In this document: positions 22,301-33,400 of the stretch, one piece after another
Numbering within the stretch: the stretch's first letter is position 1
Layout: each line of letters starts with the position of its first letter
Source of the DNA: Styela clava
Taxonomy: Eukaryota > Chordata > Ascidiacea > Stolidobranchia > Styelidae
DNA: 64,000 nucleotides
Direction of reading: 5' to 3'
Assembly: GCF_964204865.1 (NCBI RefSeq)
Contig: NC_135259.1
Coordinates: 3,534,001 to 3,598,000, forward strand
The notes under the pieces: model-generated
The model's input: only the letters and a program-made list of their open reading frames with translations
Database searches by the model: none
What the model was told of the DNA's origin: nothing
Made by a program: the position numbers and the translations under genes

Positions 22301-24876
22301 GCTACTCGTTTAACGAGCCCACAATTTAATTATAATTAGACGAATGGAAACACGAAGAAAAGTTGATGCTGAGGGCAGGGGTTCAATAGCGCAGTCAATA
22401 TTCGAATATATATATTGCAATGCAATAAGAAAATAAAATTTATATTCTATTCGAGACATTCATCACTGCTCAATTTTTGTAAGAATGTATCTTCTTAAAG
22501 GAAATCTTTATCAAAATTTCACAAATCATGCGAAAATATTCACTTCGATGTTTGGAAGTACATATTTGTGCAAACAATTTTTTTCAAAAATGAACATTAC
22601 AAAGAACAAGCAAAGAACTGGGATTAGTGATGCCCATTTAGAAAATGTTCCAATTTTCGCGTCGTAAAGCTATTCAGCGTGATGCATCAACAAGACAGTG
22701 TCACATTAAATGTCATTGTAATATTTTTTTAATAAGACGACTGAGTTGAGTTCACGAATTGTCGCAGTTTTCGCGCGCTGTTCCGTTTTTAACTTTAAAA
22801 AAATATATGCGACCCGCAAAAGACTGGCAACCCTGAATTTTGTCCCGCGAGCCGTAGCCGATAGTCGATCACGACTTCTTCCACATCCGAGTCCATGAAT
22901 ACAAAAACAAATGGCTGATTAATTATGGACTGGTGATCGGACTGGAGGCCGTGGTAGGATGAGGAATTGGGGATGAATTTTACCAAAGTATTTTGGTGCA
23001 TGTCATCATGCTGTACGAATGAATGAAATGTACGAAAATCATTATTATATATAAGTTTGGGAAAATTAACTTTGTTTTCATTATTTATATGTGAAATAGG
23101 ATGAATTTAGGAAGTGAAATACTATAAGGCAAGAGTACACGGCGGTTTTTGAGGAGGTAGAACCCTGGATTCTTTCATTTCCGACCTATTATATGGTGAA
23201 AAAGGGGTTTTCAGTCGTGCTACTATTGCTATCAAAACAACGAAATTGCCTTTTCACCAGTAAACGGGGTAATTTAAGATACAATAAAAAACTCGCTGAA
23301 GAACACCAAGCTCATCTATTTCATTAAAAAACACTATAAACTATGATTTGTCTTCTTATTTGGTATGTAATATATTCGTTTCTGACTTTATATTTTTTGT
23401 ATTGCAGGGGGGCGATACAGTTGTATAAACTACTATAGGGGGGCGATTGTCAAAAAAGTTTGGGAACCACTGGACTAGATTACAAATAGAAAATTCTGCA
23501 CAATAATATTAGACGATCAAATTTGGAACTAACAAAACTAACTAGTTTGTGTATACTACCTAAATATCTTCGTTATTTACAGAAACTTTTACTGGATGGT
23601 TTTGATGGGTCAGGCGTTAATTGGGATATCAGGCTCCATATTCTATCTTCTTGTATTTGAGTTAGCAGCTTCATGGTTTCCTGCAAACGAAAGAGCAACA
23701 GCTATTGGAATTGCTTGGACAGCAGACAATCTAGGTGGTACATTATCTGCACTCTATTTTCCTTATGTGCTGCAAAACACTTCAGATGCCACTGTTGCCT
23801 TCCTGAAATTGGCCACAATACAAAACACATATTTTACGAGTTTTGGTCTTATATTCGTCCTGTTATTATTCTCACTTGTAGTTGGATGGCTGTACATTGC
23901 CGATCATCCACCTTCCCCCCCATCTGCATCTCAACAGACGCTGCTGGAAAGCGAAAGAGTAAACAGTATGCAAACTATCGACATCATCAGAAATCTTACA
24001 GTTGTTCGAGATTTATGTTTAAACTCAGATTTTGCGATAATTACTGTTATTAGAGGTTTTCAGTTTTCAGTTTTTGGTTTGACAATCATTCTTGTATCGT
24101 CAATGCTTTTACGGACTTTTCCTGATTTGTCGGATCAGTTCGGTGGAAATGTAAGAACAATGGGAACAATTTTAGCATCTATTCTATCTATACTAGTGGG
24201 AAGGTACCTGGACAAATACGGACACTACAAAGGAATGTGCATTGCGGGCAAGTAAACTATTACTTTCTATGATTTGTCCCTCACTTTTTAAATTTTAAGA
24301 AATTGTTTTAGGCATTTTAAGAGTATGATGTTGATATTCCATTTGTCAAATATAGATATATATAATTTAGCGTCTTTGTTGTTTACAATACATGGTATAT
24401 TAAGATTATGATGACTCAGGTTATAAGTGAAACGCATTGTAATCATGGCCTATATTTTGTTTACAGTATTGACGGGTATATTCGTTTCTTCTGTGTCTGT
24501 ATACTTTGGTCATCTGTTCAAAGAAATTTATACAGTTGCGATATTTTACATTGTGGTAACTGGAATACGAGGAACTACAGCTGTTTGTCTTGGCGAATAT
24601 CTTTTGGAGGTAACATATCCTACAAACAATGTTGTTGTTATGGCTTTATACAATATTCCGTCGCAACTGGTTACAGTCATCATGGTATCTTTGGAACGAT
24701 TTCTCATGGAACGATATAACGAAACGTCTGCAGTTTTTGTTCCCATAATAGCTAATGGATTATCAGTTCTGCTTCTCGCGTGCACAACGTCTAACTACAG
24801 AAGATCCAAAATAGCAACGAAGTTTTCTAAAACTAGAGATGCTGAAGAAGAACCATTAACAAAAACTAATCCCTAA
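19381..24876 (+). CDS. Major-facilitator transporter of the SLC49 (FLVCR/MFSD7-like) family, copy A
   Basis: Exons 19381-19679, 23583-24247 and 24467-24876 join into 457 codons plus TAA. This is a multi-pass plasma-membrane carrier; family members carry haem, choline or related solutes, but the substrate here cannot be told. Features: YPIRW before TM1; YGIINNVVSYY in TM1-2; GRITGVRSL as the loop 2-3 MFS motif; WFPANERATAIGIAWTADNLGG in the middle; a hydrophilic loop with DHPPSPPSASQQ; FGGNVRTMGTILAS; GIRGTTAVCLGEYLLEVTYP in a late helix; and a charged C-tail. The start ATG has A at -3 and G at +4. Intron 1 is GT-AG and 3.9 kb long because of a transposon nest. Intron 2 needs a GC donor (GCGG|GCAAGT at 24248), which restores the frame across IA-VLTGIF. 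Copy B has the same structure. No AATAAA was found close downstream. Confidence 0.88.
20685..20884. repeat. 100-bp tandem duplication of the mariner left end
   Basis: Two consecutive 100-bp units, each starting ATTGAAA(G/A)GTAACTCCC and ending in ATGCATGGGCTT, differ by only about one base. The duplication includes the terminal inverted repeat, so the element has two left ends in tandem. The near identity makes it recent. Confidence 0.9.
20889..21940 (-). pseudogene. Mariner/IS630-type transposase, one frameshift
   Basis: From the ATG at about 21938 (MAGRLTLQERAQIAARYEVW) the frame runs through helix-turn-helix regions (KTIKNCHKKLMTTGS, GRPSKS, KSIRQATRESGLS) to the first catalytic Asp in LWSDEAVFH. 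A single missing base near 21440 then ends it at HIGGL. The next frame resumes as VNRHNCHYW, with the second Asp in FMQDGAPPH and the third in SPDLTPCDFF, 41 residues apart (DD41D). Healed, the protein would be about 350 residues, normal for the family. As it stands it is inactive. The terminal duplication and one lesion suggest fairly recent activity. Confidence 0.88.
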
Positions 24877-25382
24877 CATCGCTAATCTATATATATTACA
24901 CAACCACTTAAACGTTTGCTAAGAAGAACAAAACATATTTTGTATGAAAAAAGATATAAATATGCAAAAAAATATGTACCGATAGAAAGTTTTCTAAAAT
25001 AGGGTAATATTGATAACATAGTGCTTGTTTCCGTAATGTATATAAGGGTGTAGCGAGTTTCTGAGGCCGCTTCTGGGTGCTTTTCATCTTTTTCTCAAAG
25101 CTTTAATTTAGTTCGGAAATAGAATTTATGAATTCAAATAGTGATTTATTATTTACTTGTTCAGGAGGATTGTCAGTTTGACACGTTCAAACATGAACTT
25201 TAGCAAATTTTATAGACATCACGGGAATATGAGTAACCAAGTTACACAAGCTCGATTTTGAAGTCTTTTGTTATTATGGTATGTAGTTTGGGGAAATACG
25301 TAAAAGTAAAATGTCAAATTTTATTAGCTAATTATTAAATTTTTGGCAATTTCGTTAAACTTGATTTCTCCTCAGGCATATA

Positions 25383-25615
25383 TATTTCTCGTCCTGATGT
25401 TGGCCGCTGGATCTCGATGTCTAAATACAAAATATTGTGAATCATTCATTTATTCACTGAAGATACACCTCTTAATTAATCTTACCTGGTACGGGTGACT
25501 AGAAATATATTTATTTTGGTTAGAAATAGCAATGACATTTTATTGCGACATCTGAACATGCTTCGATGATATAAAGTATTTCATTGTGACAAGGAACGAA
25601 AAAAAGAAAAACGTA
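25383..25615. other. Non-coding junction after the copy A duplication block
   Basis: Similarity to the copy B flank ends near 25382. The next 230 nt hold no recognised feature before the ribosomal-like repeats begin. Confidence 0.4.
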
Positions 25616-26545
25616 GTTGGATGGATGATCTAACTACGTTTCGCGCCGACCGCTGACACGTGGTTGGCCGTCACTCATCCGCGACGAAGCCCACGTGTCA
25701 TTTCGCAATACGACAAGGTACAAACTGACCTAACCTAAGCCGAGGCTGCATGGGCAAGGCAAATAACCTAACCCAAGTTAAGGCCTACATGGACAGAGGC
25801 TAGAGATCACGAACAACTCGAGTGAGCCGAGGGCGGCGGACGGGGAGTTTCACGCACGGGGCGCGCCTCTCGGCGGCGGGCTAGAGTGTGCTGTGTCATC
25901 GAGAGCGTCCGAGCGGAAGAATGTTATAACCTAAGCTAAGCCGAAGCCGTATGAACAAGGCAACTAACCTAACCTAAGGTAAGGCCTGCAAGTGCAAAAG
26001 CTAGAGCAAACGAACAACTCGGGTGAGCAGAGGGTGGCGGGCGGGGCATTCCACGATGAAGGCGCCCCCCCCCCCCCCCCATCCCCTTAGCGGCGGGCGA
26101 GAGAATGCTGCGTCGGCGGCATTGTCGTCGAGAGCTGTCGAGAGAAATGTTATTTTACTAAGCTAAGGTAAGGGCCTGCAAGTGCAAAAGCTAGAGCAAA
26201 CGAACAACTCGGGTGAGCAGAGGGTGGCGGGCGGGGCATTCCACGATGAAGGCGCCCCCCCCCCCCCCCATCCCCTTAGCGGCGGGCGAGAGAATGCTGC
26301 GTCGGCGGCATTGTCGTCGAGAGCTGTCGAGAGAAATGTTATTTTACTAAGCTAAGGTAAGGCCCATATGAGCTGAAGCTAACGCACAACTTGAATGAGC
26401 AAAAAAATGTTAAAGTACAAACTAACCTGAGCCGAGGCCGCATGTTAATAACGAACCTAACCCAAGTTAAGGCCAGCAGGGGCAAAAGCTAGAGCTAACG
26501 AACAACTCGAGTGAGCCGAGGGCGACGTGCGGGGCATTCCACGCA
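25616..26545. repeat. Spacer-type repeats of the ribosomal-like block, first array
   Basis: These are GC-rich, CpG-rich phrases (CCTAACCTAAGCCGAGG, GGCGGGCGAGAGA, AACTCGAGTGAGCCGAGGG) repeated as units. A 190-bp unit is doubled (25984 and 26174), each with a C-tract (16 C at 26065-26080, 15 C at 26255-26269). Related units recur at 29800-30240, 32060-32285, 34520-34670 and 36170-36680, always beside 18S-like sequence, so they behave as the spacer of this block. Confidence 0.7.
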
Positions 26546-26546
26546 C

Positions 26547-27837
26547 GAGGCGCGTCGGCGTGTTTTTATCAGATAAAACGGACCGGGTTCGTCCTGTGAC
26601 GTTTGATGACTCTGGATACCCACGCGGATTGTACAGTCTCTGCACCTACGACGTATCATTCAAGTGTCTGCCCTATCAACTGTCGAAGGTACGCTGCGTG
26701 CCTATCTTTGTGATAACGGGTAACGTGGAGTCAGGGTTCGATTCCGGAGGGGGAGCCTGATAAACGGCTACCACATCCAAGGAAGGCAGCAGGCGCGTAA
26801 GTTACCCGCTCTTGACTGAGTGTCGACGGTGGCCGATAAGTTTACTTTAAAAAAATTAGAGTGTTCAAAGCAGGCTGTTCGCCTGCATAGTGTTGCATAG
26901 ATTAATGGAATAGGACCTCGGTTCTATTCTGTTGGTTTTCAATGCAAGAGGTCATGATTAAGAGGGAAAGACGGGGGCGTCCGTACTCTGCCGTTAGATG
27001 TGAAATTCTTGAATCGGGCGGAAGACGAACTACTGCGAAAGCATTCGCCAAGAATGTTTTTTTTTCATCAAGAGCGAAAGTCAGAGGTTCGAAGACGATC
27101 AGATACCGTTCTAGTTGTGACTATAAACAATGCCACCTAGTGATCGGGAGGCGTTACCATGACGTCCATTCCGGCAGCTTCCGGAAAACCAAAGTCTTTG
27201 GATTCCGGGGGAAGGTATGGTTGCAAAGCTGAAACCTAAAGGAATTGATGGAAGGGCACCACCAGGAGTGGAGCCTGCGGCTTAATTCGACTCAACAAGG
27301 GGAAACTCACCCGACCCGGACACAGGTAGGATTGACAGATTGAGAGCTTTTTTGATTCTGTGGGTGGTGGTGCATGGCCTTTCCTAGTTGGTGGAGCGAT
27401 TTGTCTGGTTAATTCCGGTAACGAACCAGACACTGGCATGTTAAATAGTTACGCGACCTTCTCGGTCGGCGTCTAACTTCTTAGAGGGACTAGTGGCGTT
27501 TAGCCACACGAGATTAAGCAATACCAGGTTTGTGATGCCCTTGAATGTCCGGGGCCACACATGCGCTACACTGAGTAAAGCAGCGAGTGTCTAACCTAGG
27601 CCGAAAGATCCGGGTAACCCGTTGAACCACATTCGTGATTGGGATAGGGACTTGCAGTTCCCTTGAGCAAGGAATTCCCGTTAAGCGCAAGTCATCAATT
27701 TGCATTGATTACGTCCCTGCCCTTTGTACACACCGCTCGTCGCTACTACCTATTGAATGGTATGATACTTTCAGATTTGTTGACGTAGTCGTAACCTAAC
27801 GTGGCAGACAGTTGAGCTGAACGTTCCAGCAGCTCCA
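26547..27837 (+). pseudogene. 18S rRNA-like pseudogene 1 (5' truncated, internally deleted)
   Basis: It starts in helix region GAGGCGCG...TATCAGAT and runs through GTGACGTTTGATGACTC, AGGGTTCGATTCCGGAG, GGCTACCACATCC, TTGATTAC and GTACACACCGCTCGTCGCTA to a diverged 3' end (GTAGTCGTAAC). About 275 nt including GGTAATTCCAGCTCC are deleted near 26809. Many universally conserved 18S positions are changed (for example CGCCCGTCGC reads CGCTCGTCGC), so it is not a functional rRNA gene. No ITS or 28S follows. Confidence 0.85.
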
Positions 27838-27839
27838 GC

Positions 27840-28190
27840 AGTAATTCCAACAAAAGATAATTCAGTTTAGCAGTATAATAATATAATGATAATAGTATGG
27901 ATGGTAGCAGGCAATAGTACTTTAGGTCTAACTAAGAATGACACCAGCATCTGCAAACGTAATAAAACAGTGAATAATCGTCGAAATGTTACGGAATAGA
28001 GCCATCAAAATCCTTCATCGGTCTTCCGCTCATTCGAACCCTCAACGTAATATTGTATATAATAAAACCAACATTCTAAATCTTGCTGATATTTAGAAAT
28101 TGAAGGTCCGTGAGCTTACAATACAAGATCATCATGTCGCCACTCTTTTTACTTATCTCAATTGTCACATTTCAAAACGCAAAATTGATT
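27840..28190 (+). mobile_element. LINE 3' remnant fused to the 18S-like 3' end, copy 1
   Basis: The segment encodes a broken tail resembling the end of CR1/L2-type reverse transcriptase ORFs: NILKLADIYKLK in the better copy at 34212. The same segment follows 18S pseudogenes 1, 3 and 4 at nearly the same distance, so it was co-amplified with them. In this copy TAG replaces a Tyr codon. Confidence 0.5.
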
Positions 28191-28359
28191 TAGATTGGTT
28201 GGTTTCGCGCCGACTGCTGACACGTTGTTGGCCGTCACTCATCCGCGACGAAGCCCACGCGTCATTTTGCAATCCAAACAGGGGGCGTCGTCGCCGCCCA
28301 TTGTCTTGCGCCCCGACTCGAAATTTTTCGCGTGATTCCCGCTAACAACCGGTGTTAGC

Positions 28360-28420
28360 AAAACGATGTAATTTGCCGACGTTTCGAATTTCTATACAGA
28401 AAAACTTCATCAGGGCATGA
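28360..28420 (-). ncRNA. Hammerhead-ribozyme-like motif of Penelope-like element 1
   Basis: On the minus strand, CTGATGA (28407-28413) is followed by a hairpin TTTCT-GTAT-AGAAA, then GAAAC (28381-28385) and GTC (28378-28380). These are the conserved hammerhead core parts in order. Hammerheads are known in the terminal repeats of Penelope-like elements. Stem I and III pairing was not folded by computer. Confidence 0.6.
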
Positions 28421-28643
28421 TATGGAAAGGACACAAGTGAATATATATAGAGTAAGAAAAAAGGAAAAATATGAAAAAATCATCATGGCGTCAACTCTAA
28501 TCTAAAAGGATGATGATAAGATAATATGTATAAATAAACAAACTAGCGCAAGTTCAAACAAAAAGGGGACTATTTAAACAATGATTTATATACAGGCGGG
28601 AAAAGTGTGGTTTCTTTGTCATTCATCGAATTCTTCTCTTTAT

Positions 28644-29667
28644 TTATGTGATAAGATTCGAGAAATAGTCTTCTCCTGTATTGAGTTTCTTTTCTTGTAT
28701 TCTGCTGTTTTCCCAGTCGGTGCTATGGTTATTAGAAAGGGCGTGTTTCGAAAGGGCCGACTTGTCAATTTTCTTTTGTTTAATATCTCGTAGATGTACC
28801 TTGCTGCGAGTTTCCAGGCTTCTTTTGGTTTCTCCAATGTAGACTGAGGAACAATCGCTGCATGGGATTGCATATACAACTCCGTTTTTTTGTTTAGGGC
28901 ATGGGCGGTCTTTGACGTTGGAGAGCAATTGGCCGATAGTGTTTTGGGGTTTAAAACTTACTCTGATTTTAACGTCTTCCAAAATTCTTCGAATTTTTTC
29001 ACTTAGTCCTTGGACATACGGAATGATGGTAGATGAGATTGGTTTGGGTTTATCAGGCAGTTTTTGGAGATTTACATGATTTCTGAACATTTTCGTTGGA
29101 TATCCATTTTGTCGTCTTCTTAATAAAAATTATTTCTTGTTTCTGCTTTGTTTCATCCGATATAAGGGTTTTGGCACGATTCATAAGACTACTAACCACT
29201 GAACGTTTATGGTTAAGGGGGTGGCTGGAGTTAAAATTAAGATAGCGATTAGTATGGGTCTTTTTCCTAAATATATCAGTCGTCAATTATCCATTTCCTT
29301 CTCTCTGTATCTGGACATCTAAGAAGGCTATTGTCCCATTGACTTCTTTTTCTATGGTAAATTTTATGCTTGGTTCGATCATGTTGATGTGGTCGTGGAA
29401 CGCGTCACAAAATTCCTCTTTGATTATGTTGAACGTATCATCAACATATCTTTCCCAGATTCTTGGGCCATTCGGAAAAGACGTTAAGGCTCTTTCTTCC
29501 ACACCTTCCATGACCATATTGGCAACAACGAACGAAACAGGAGAACCCATGGCTGTACCGAAAATTTGTTTATAGTGCTCCCCTCTAAAGCTCAGATTGG
29601 CCGCACTTAAGCAAATAGTTAAGGCTTCGCAAATTTGGTCAATTGATAGTTTCGTCCTATCTTTCAT
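28644..29667 (-). pseudogene. Penelope-like RT/GIY-YIG polyprotein, broken (element 1)
   Basis: The frame begins in the RT palm (FRGEHYKQIFGTAMGSPVS), passes the catalytic RYVDDTF box and reaches QREGNG then an in-frame TAA. It resumes at LTTDIFRKKTHTNRYL, hits a 5-nt deletion near 29110 that shifts the frame, and continues as MFRNHVNLQKLPDK to the GIY-YIG core (GVVYAIPC...VYIGETKRSLETR) and SKHALSNNHSTDW. The N-terminal RT motifs are absent. Confidence 0.87.
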
Positions 29668-30244
29668 GTTATTATCATCTTCTAGTCGTTTCCGAGTTAC
29701 TTTTAGCGCTACATCGGATTTTCTGTATAGAAATTCGAAACGTCGGCAAATTACATCGTTTTGCTAACACCGGTTGTGCTTCATTTATTATCAACATGAC
29801 CTAACCCAAGTTAAGGCACGATGCGCGCCTCCAGGGCGGCGGGCGAGAGAGTGCTGCGTTGCCGACATCGTCGTCGAGAGCGACCGAGCCGAAAAATGTT
29901 ATAATCTAAGCTAAGCCGAGGCCGCATGGGCAAGGCAACTAACCTAACGTAAGACCCTATGGGCTAAAGCTAACGATCAACTTGAGTGAGCCAAAAATGT
30001 AACCTAAACTAACCTAAGCCGAGACCGCATGGGCAAGCATACTAACCTAACCCTAGATAAGGCCCGCAGGGGCAAATGCTAGAGCTAACGAACAACTTGA
30101 ATGAGCCGATGGCGGCGGACGGGGCATTCTACGCACTAGGTGCGTTCCTCGGCGGCGGTCGAGAGAGTGCTGCGTCGCCGACATCGGCGTCCAGAGCGGC
30201 AGAGCCGTTAACAATACAAACGCGATGCTAATAAGCAAGCCGTT

Positions 30245-30577
30245 GTCTCGACTAATGTGTGGAAGGCGCTCGATCGAGCGTCTGGCTTGAACGCTTGCCG
30301 GCCTAGCAGAACGGTTGCATTGTTATGCCCGGGATTTAGACAGAGCTACAGGCGGACGGCAGAGCTCTTGTTCGTGCAAAACGCAATGAAGCGAGCTCGG
30401 AAGAGGGCGAGCGAAGACGAAAGGCAGAGCGCCTCGCCTGGCATTGCCTGGCGAAAACGTGGACGTCGCGGCGACTGTCGAAGCCGAGTACGGCCACAGG
30501 CGATTGCCTCGGCCGCAAACAAATGCGACGAGCACGCGCCGGGCGGCATCGCAAGGGCCGAGCGCAGCTATCGCAGC
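30245..30577 (+). other. 5' external-spacer-like segment before 18S pseudogene 2
   Basis: A GC-rich block directly abuts the 18S-like 5' end (GGCGCTCGATCGAGCG ... GGCGAAAACGTGGACGTCGC). Near-identical blocks precede copies 3 (32288-32607) and 4 (36685-37014). Position and conservation mark it as external transcribed spacer or promoter sequence. The open frames inside follow its GC content and shift between copies. Confidence 0.6.
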
Positions 30578-32058
30578 TATCTGGTTGATCCTGCCAGTAG
30601 TGATATTCTTGTCTCAAAGATTAAGTCATGCAGGTGCAAGTATGAGTTCTCGTAAAGCAAAACTGTGAATGACTCATTAAATCAGCCTTGGTTTATTTGA
30701 TCTAGTAAGCGAAGTGGATAACTGTGATAATTCTAGAGCTAATACGTGCATTAAGCTCCGACCTCGGGAGGCGCGCTTTTATCAGATCAAAACCGACCGG
30801 GTTTGTCCTGTGACGTTTGATGACTCTAGATAACCTCGCGGATCGTACGGTCTCTGCACCGTCGACGTATCATTTCAGTGTTTGTCTTATCAACTGTCGA
30901 AAGTACGCTACGTGCCTACTTTTGTGATAGCGGGTAACGGGGAATCAGGGTTCGATTCCAGAGAGGGAGCCTGACAAACGGCTACCACATTCAAGGAAGG
31001 CAGCAGTCGCGCCAATTACCCATTACCGACACGGGGAGGTAGTAAGGAAAAATAACAATACAGAATTCTAACGAGGCCCTGTAATTGGAATGAATACATC
31101 CTAAAACTCTTAACGAGTATCCACTGGAGGGCAAGTATGGTGTCAGCAGCCGCGGTAATTCCAGCTCCAACAGTGTATGCTAAAGTTGTTGCGGTTTAAA
31201 AGCGCGTAGTTGGATTTTGGGCGAGTGCCGCCTGTCGGTCGCAAGGCGTGTGACTGGTTGCGTACCCCTCACCTTCGGTTCTCTGTCGATGCTCTTGACT
31301 GAGTGTCGGCGATGGCCGATAAGTTTACTTTCAAAAAATTTTAGTGTTCAAAGCAGGCTGTTCGCTTGCATAGTGTTGCATGGACTAATGGAATAGGACC
31401 TCGGTTCTATTTTTTTGGTTTTAGGAGCACGAGGTAATGATTGAAAGGTCCAGACGGGGGCGTTCGTACACTGCCGTTAGATGTGAAATTATTGAATCAG
31501 GCGGAAGACGAACTACTGCGAAAGCATTCGCCAAGAATGTTTTTTTTTCATAAAGAGCGAAAGTCAGAGGTTCGAAGACGATCAGATACCGTTCTGGTTG
31601 TGATTATAAACAATGCCAGCTAGCGATCGAGAGGCGTTAACATAACGACATTTCCGGCAGTTTCCGGAAAACCAATGTCTTTGGATTCCGGGAGAAGTAT
31701 GGTTGCAAAGCTGAAACCTAAAGGAATTGACGGAAGGGCAACACCAGGAGTGGAGCCTGCGGCTTTAATTTGACTCAACACGGGAAAACTCACCCGACCC
31801 GGACATAACTAGGATTGACAGATAGAAAGCTTTTTTTGATTCCGTTGGTGGTGGTGCATGGCCGCTCTTAGTTGGTGGAGCGATTTGTCTGGTTAATTCC
31901 GATAACGAACCAGACACTGGCATGCTAAATAGTTACGCGACCTTCTCGGTCGGCGTCTAACTTCTTAGAGGGACTAGTGGCGTTTAGCCACACGAGATTG
32001 AGCAATAACAGGTTTGTGATGACCTTAGATGTCCGGGGACGCACGTGCGCTACACTAA
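30578..32058 (+). pseudogene. 18S rRNA-like pseudogene 2 (longest; 3' truncated)
   Basis: It starts at TATCTGGTTGATCCTGCCAG, the 18S 5' end with one change, and runs about 1480 nt through GCAGCCGCGGTAATTCCAGC and the GAAACCTAAAGGAATTGACG region. It breaks off after GCACGTGCGCTACACT, fused to spacer repeats. The 5' end is preceded by a GC-rich spacer-like block. Substitutions at conserved sites (TCAAAGATTAAGTCATG for AGCCATG) and the missing 3' 300 nt make it a pseudogene. Confidence 0.88.
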
Positions 32059-32287
32059 GACATCGATGTGGGTAAGCCCACTGACCTAACCCGAGGTAAG
32101 GTCCGCAGGGGCGATAGCTAGAGCTAACGAACAACTTGAAGGAGCCGATGGCGGCGGACGGGGCATTCCATGCACGAGGCGTGCCTCCTCGGCGGCGGGC
32201 GAGAGAGTGCTGCGTCGCCGGCATCGGCATCCAGAGCGACCGAGCCGGAACCAGTACAAACGCGATGCTAATAAGCGAGTCGTTGTC

Positions 32288-32607
32288 TTGACTAATGAGT
32301 AGAAGGCTCTCGATCGAGCGTCTGGCTGGAGCGCTTGTCGTCATAGCAGAACGGTCGCATTGTTATTCCCAGGTTTTAGTCAAAGCTGCAGGCGGACAGC
32401 AGAGCTCTTGTTTGTGCGAAAATTAATGGGGCGAGCCCGGGAGAGGGCGAGCGAAGACAAAACGCTGAGCGCCCCGCCTGGCGAAGACGTGGACGTCGCG
32501 GCGACTGTCGAAGTCGAGTACGGACGCAGGCGATTGCCTCTGCCGCAAACAAATGCGACGAGAACGCGCCGGGCGGCTCCGCAAGGGCCGAGCGCAGCTG
32601 TCGCAAC
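32288..32607 (+). other. 5' external-spacer-like segment before 18S pseudogene 3
   Basis: This is the same block as at 30245 with small deletions (for instance, the CATTGCCTGGC stretch is missing). It directly abuts TATCTGGTTGATCC. Confidence 0.6.
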
Positions 32608-33360
32608 TATCTGGTTGATCCTGCCAATAGCAATATTCTTGTCTCAAAGATTAAGTCATGCAGGTGCAAGTACGAGTTCTCGTAAAGCGAAACTGTAAAT
32701 GACTCATTAAATCAGCCTTTTTTTTTTATCTCGTAAGCGAAGTGGATAACTGTGATATTTCTAGAGCTAATACGTGCATTGAGCGCCGACTTCGGGAGGC
32801 GAGCTTTTATAAGATCAAAACCGAACGGGTTTGTACTGTGACGGGGAGGTAGTAACAAAAAATAACAATACAGAATTCTAACGAGGCCCTGTGATCGGTT
32901 GCGTTCCCCGAACCTTCGGTTTTCCGTCGGTGCTCTTGACTGAGTGTCGAAGGTGGCCGATAAGTTTACTTTGAAAAAATTAGAGTGTCCAAAACAGGCT
33001 GTTCGCCTGCATAGTGTTGCATAGATTAATGGAATAGGACCTCGGTTCTATTCTGTTGGTTTTCGGAGCAAGAGGTAATGATTAAGAGGGACAGACGGGG
33101 GCGTCCGTACTCTGCCGTTAGATGTGAAATTCTTGAATCGGGCGGAAGACGAACTACTGCGAAAGCATTCGCCAAGAATGTTTTTTTTTTCATCAAGAGC
33201 GAAAGTCAGAGGTTCGAAGACGATCAGCTACCGTTCTAGTTGTGACTATAAACAATGCCACCTAGTGAGCGGGAGGCGTTACCATGACGACCATTCCGGC
33301 AGCTTCCGGAAAACCAAAGACTTTGGATTCCGGGGGAAGTATGGTTGCAAAGCTGAAACC

Positions 33361-33400
<40 letters not shown>

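Larger units (their letters stand above)
19947..23472. mobile_element. hAT-type transposon in intron 1 of transporter copy A, with nested elements
   Basis: The left end is CAGTGATTCCCAAAGTGGGCG and the right end is AAAGTTTGGGAACCACTG. An 8-bp target duplication, GACTAGAT, is perfect at 19939-19946 and 23473-23480. Both ends carry GGGGGGCGA blocks. The paralogous intron of copy B reads straight across the site (about 50027-50040), so the insertion is younger than the A/B duplication. No hAT transposase frame is seen inside, so the copy is non-autonomous or heavily decayed. It hosts the element at 20641-22291. Confidence 0.88.
28346..29776 (-). mobile_element. Penelope-like element 1 with inverted terminal repeats
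   Basis: Perfect 58-nt inverted repeats lie at 28346-28403 and 29719-29776 (CAACCGGTGTTAGCAAAACG at the left end). Inside on the minus strand are the C-terminal half of a reverse transcriptase and a GIY-YIG endonuclease, the defining pair of Penelope-like elements. The 5' part of the RT is missing. The element sits in ribosomal-like spacer. Confidence 0.88.

Noticed and set aside
26942-27232. A 96-codon frame inside 18S pseudogene 1 (also 33124-33363)
   Set aside because: The nucleotides match 18S rRNA along their length, so the open frame is incidental.
30257-30668. Several overlapping Arg/Ala-rich open frames on both strands (also at 32360-32698 and 36647-37105)
   Set aside because: They arise from high GC in the spacer-like blocks, shift between copies and run into the 18S-like sequence.
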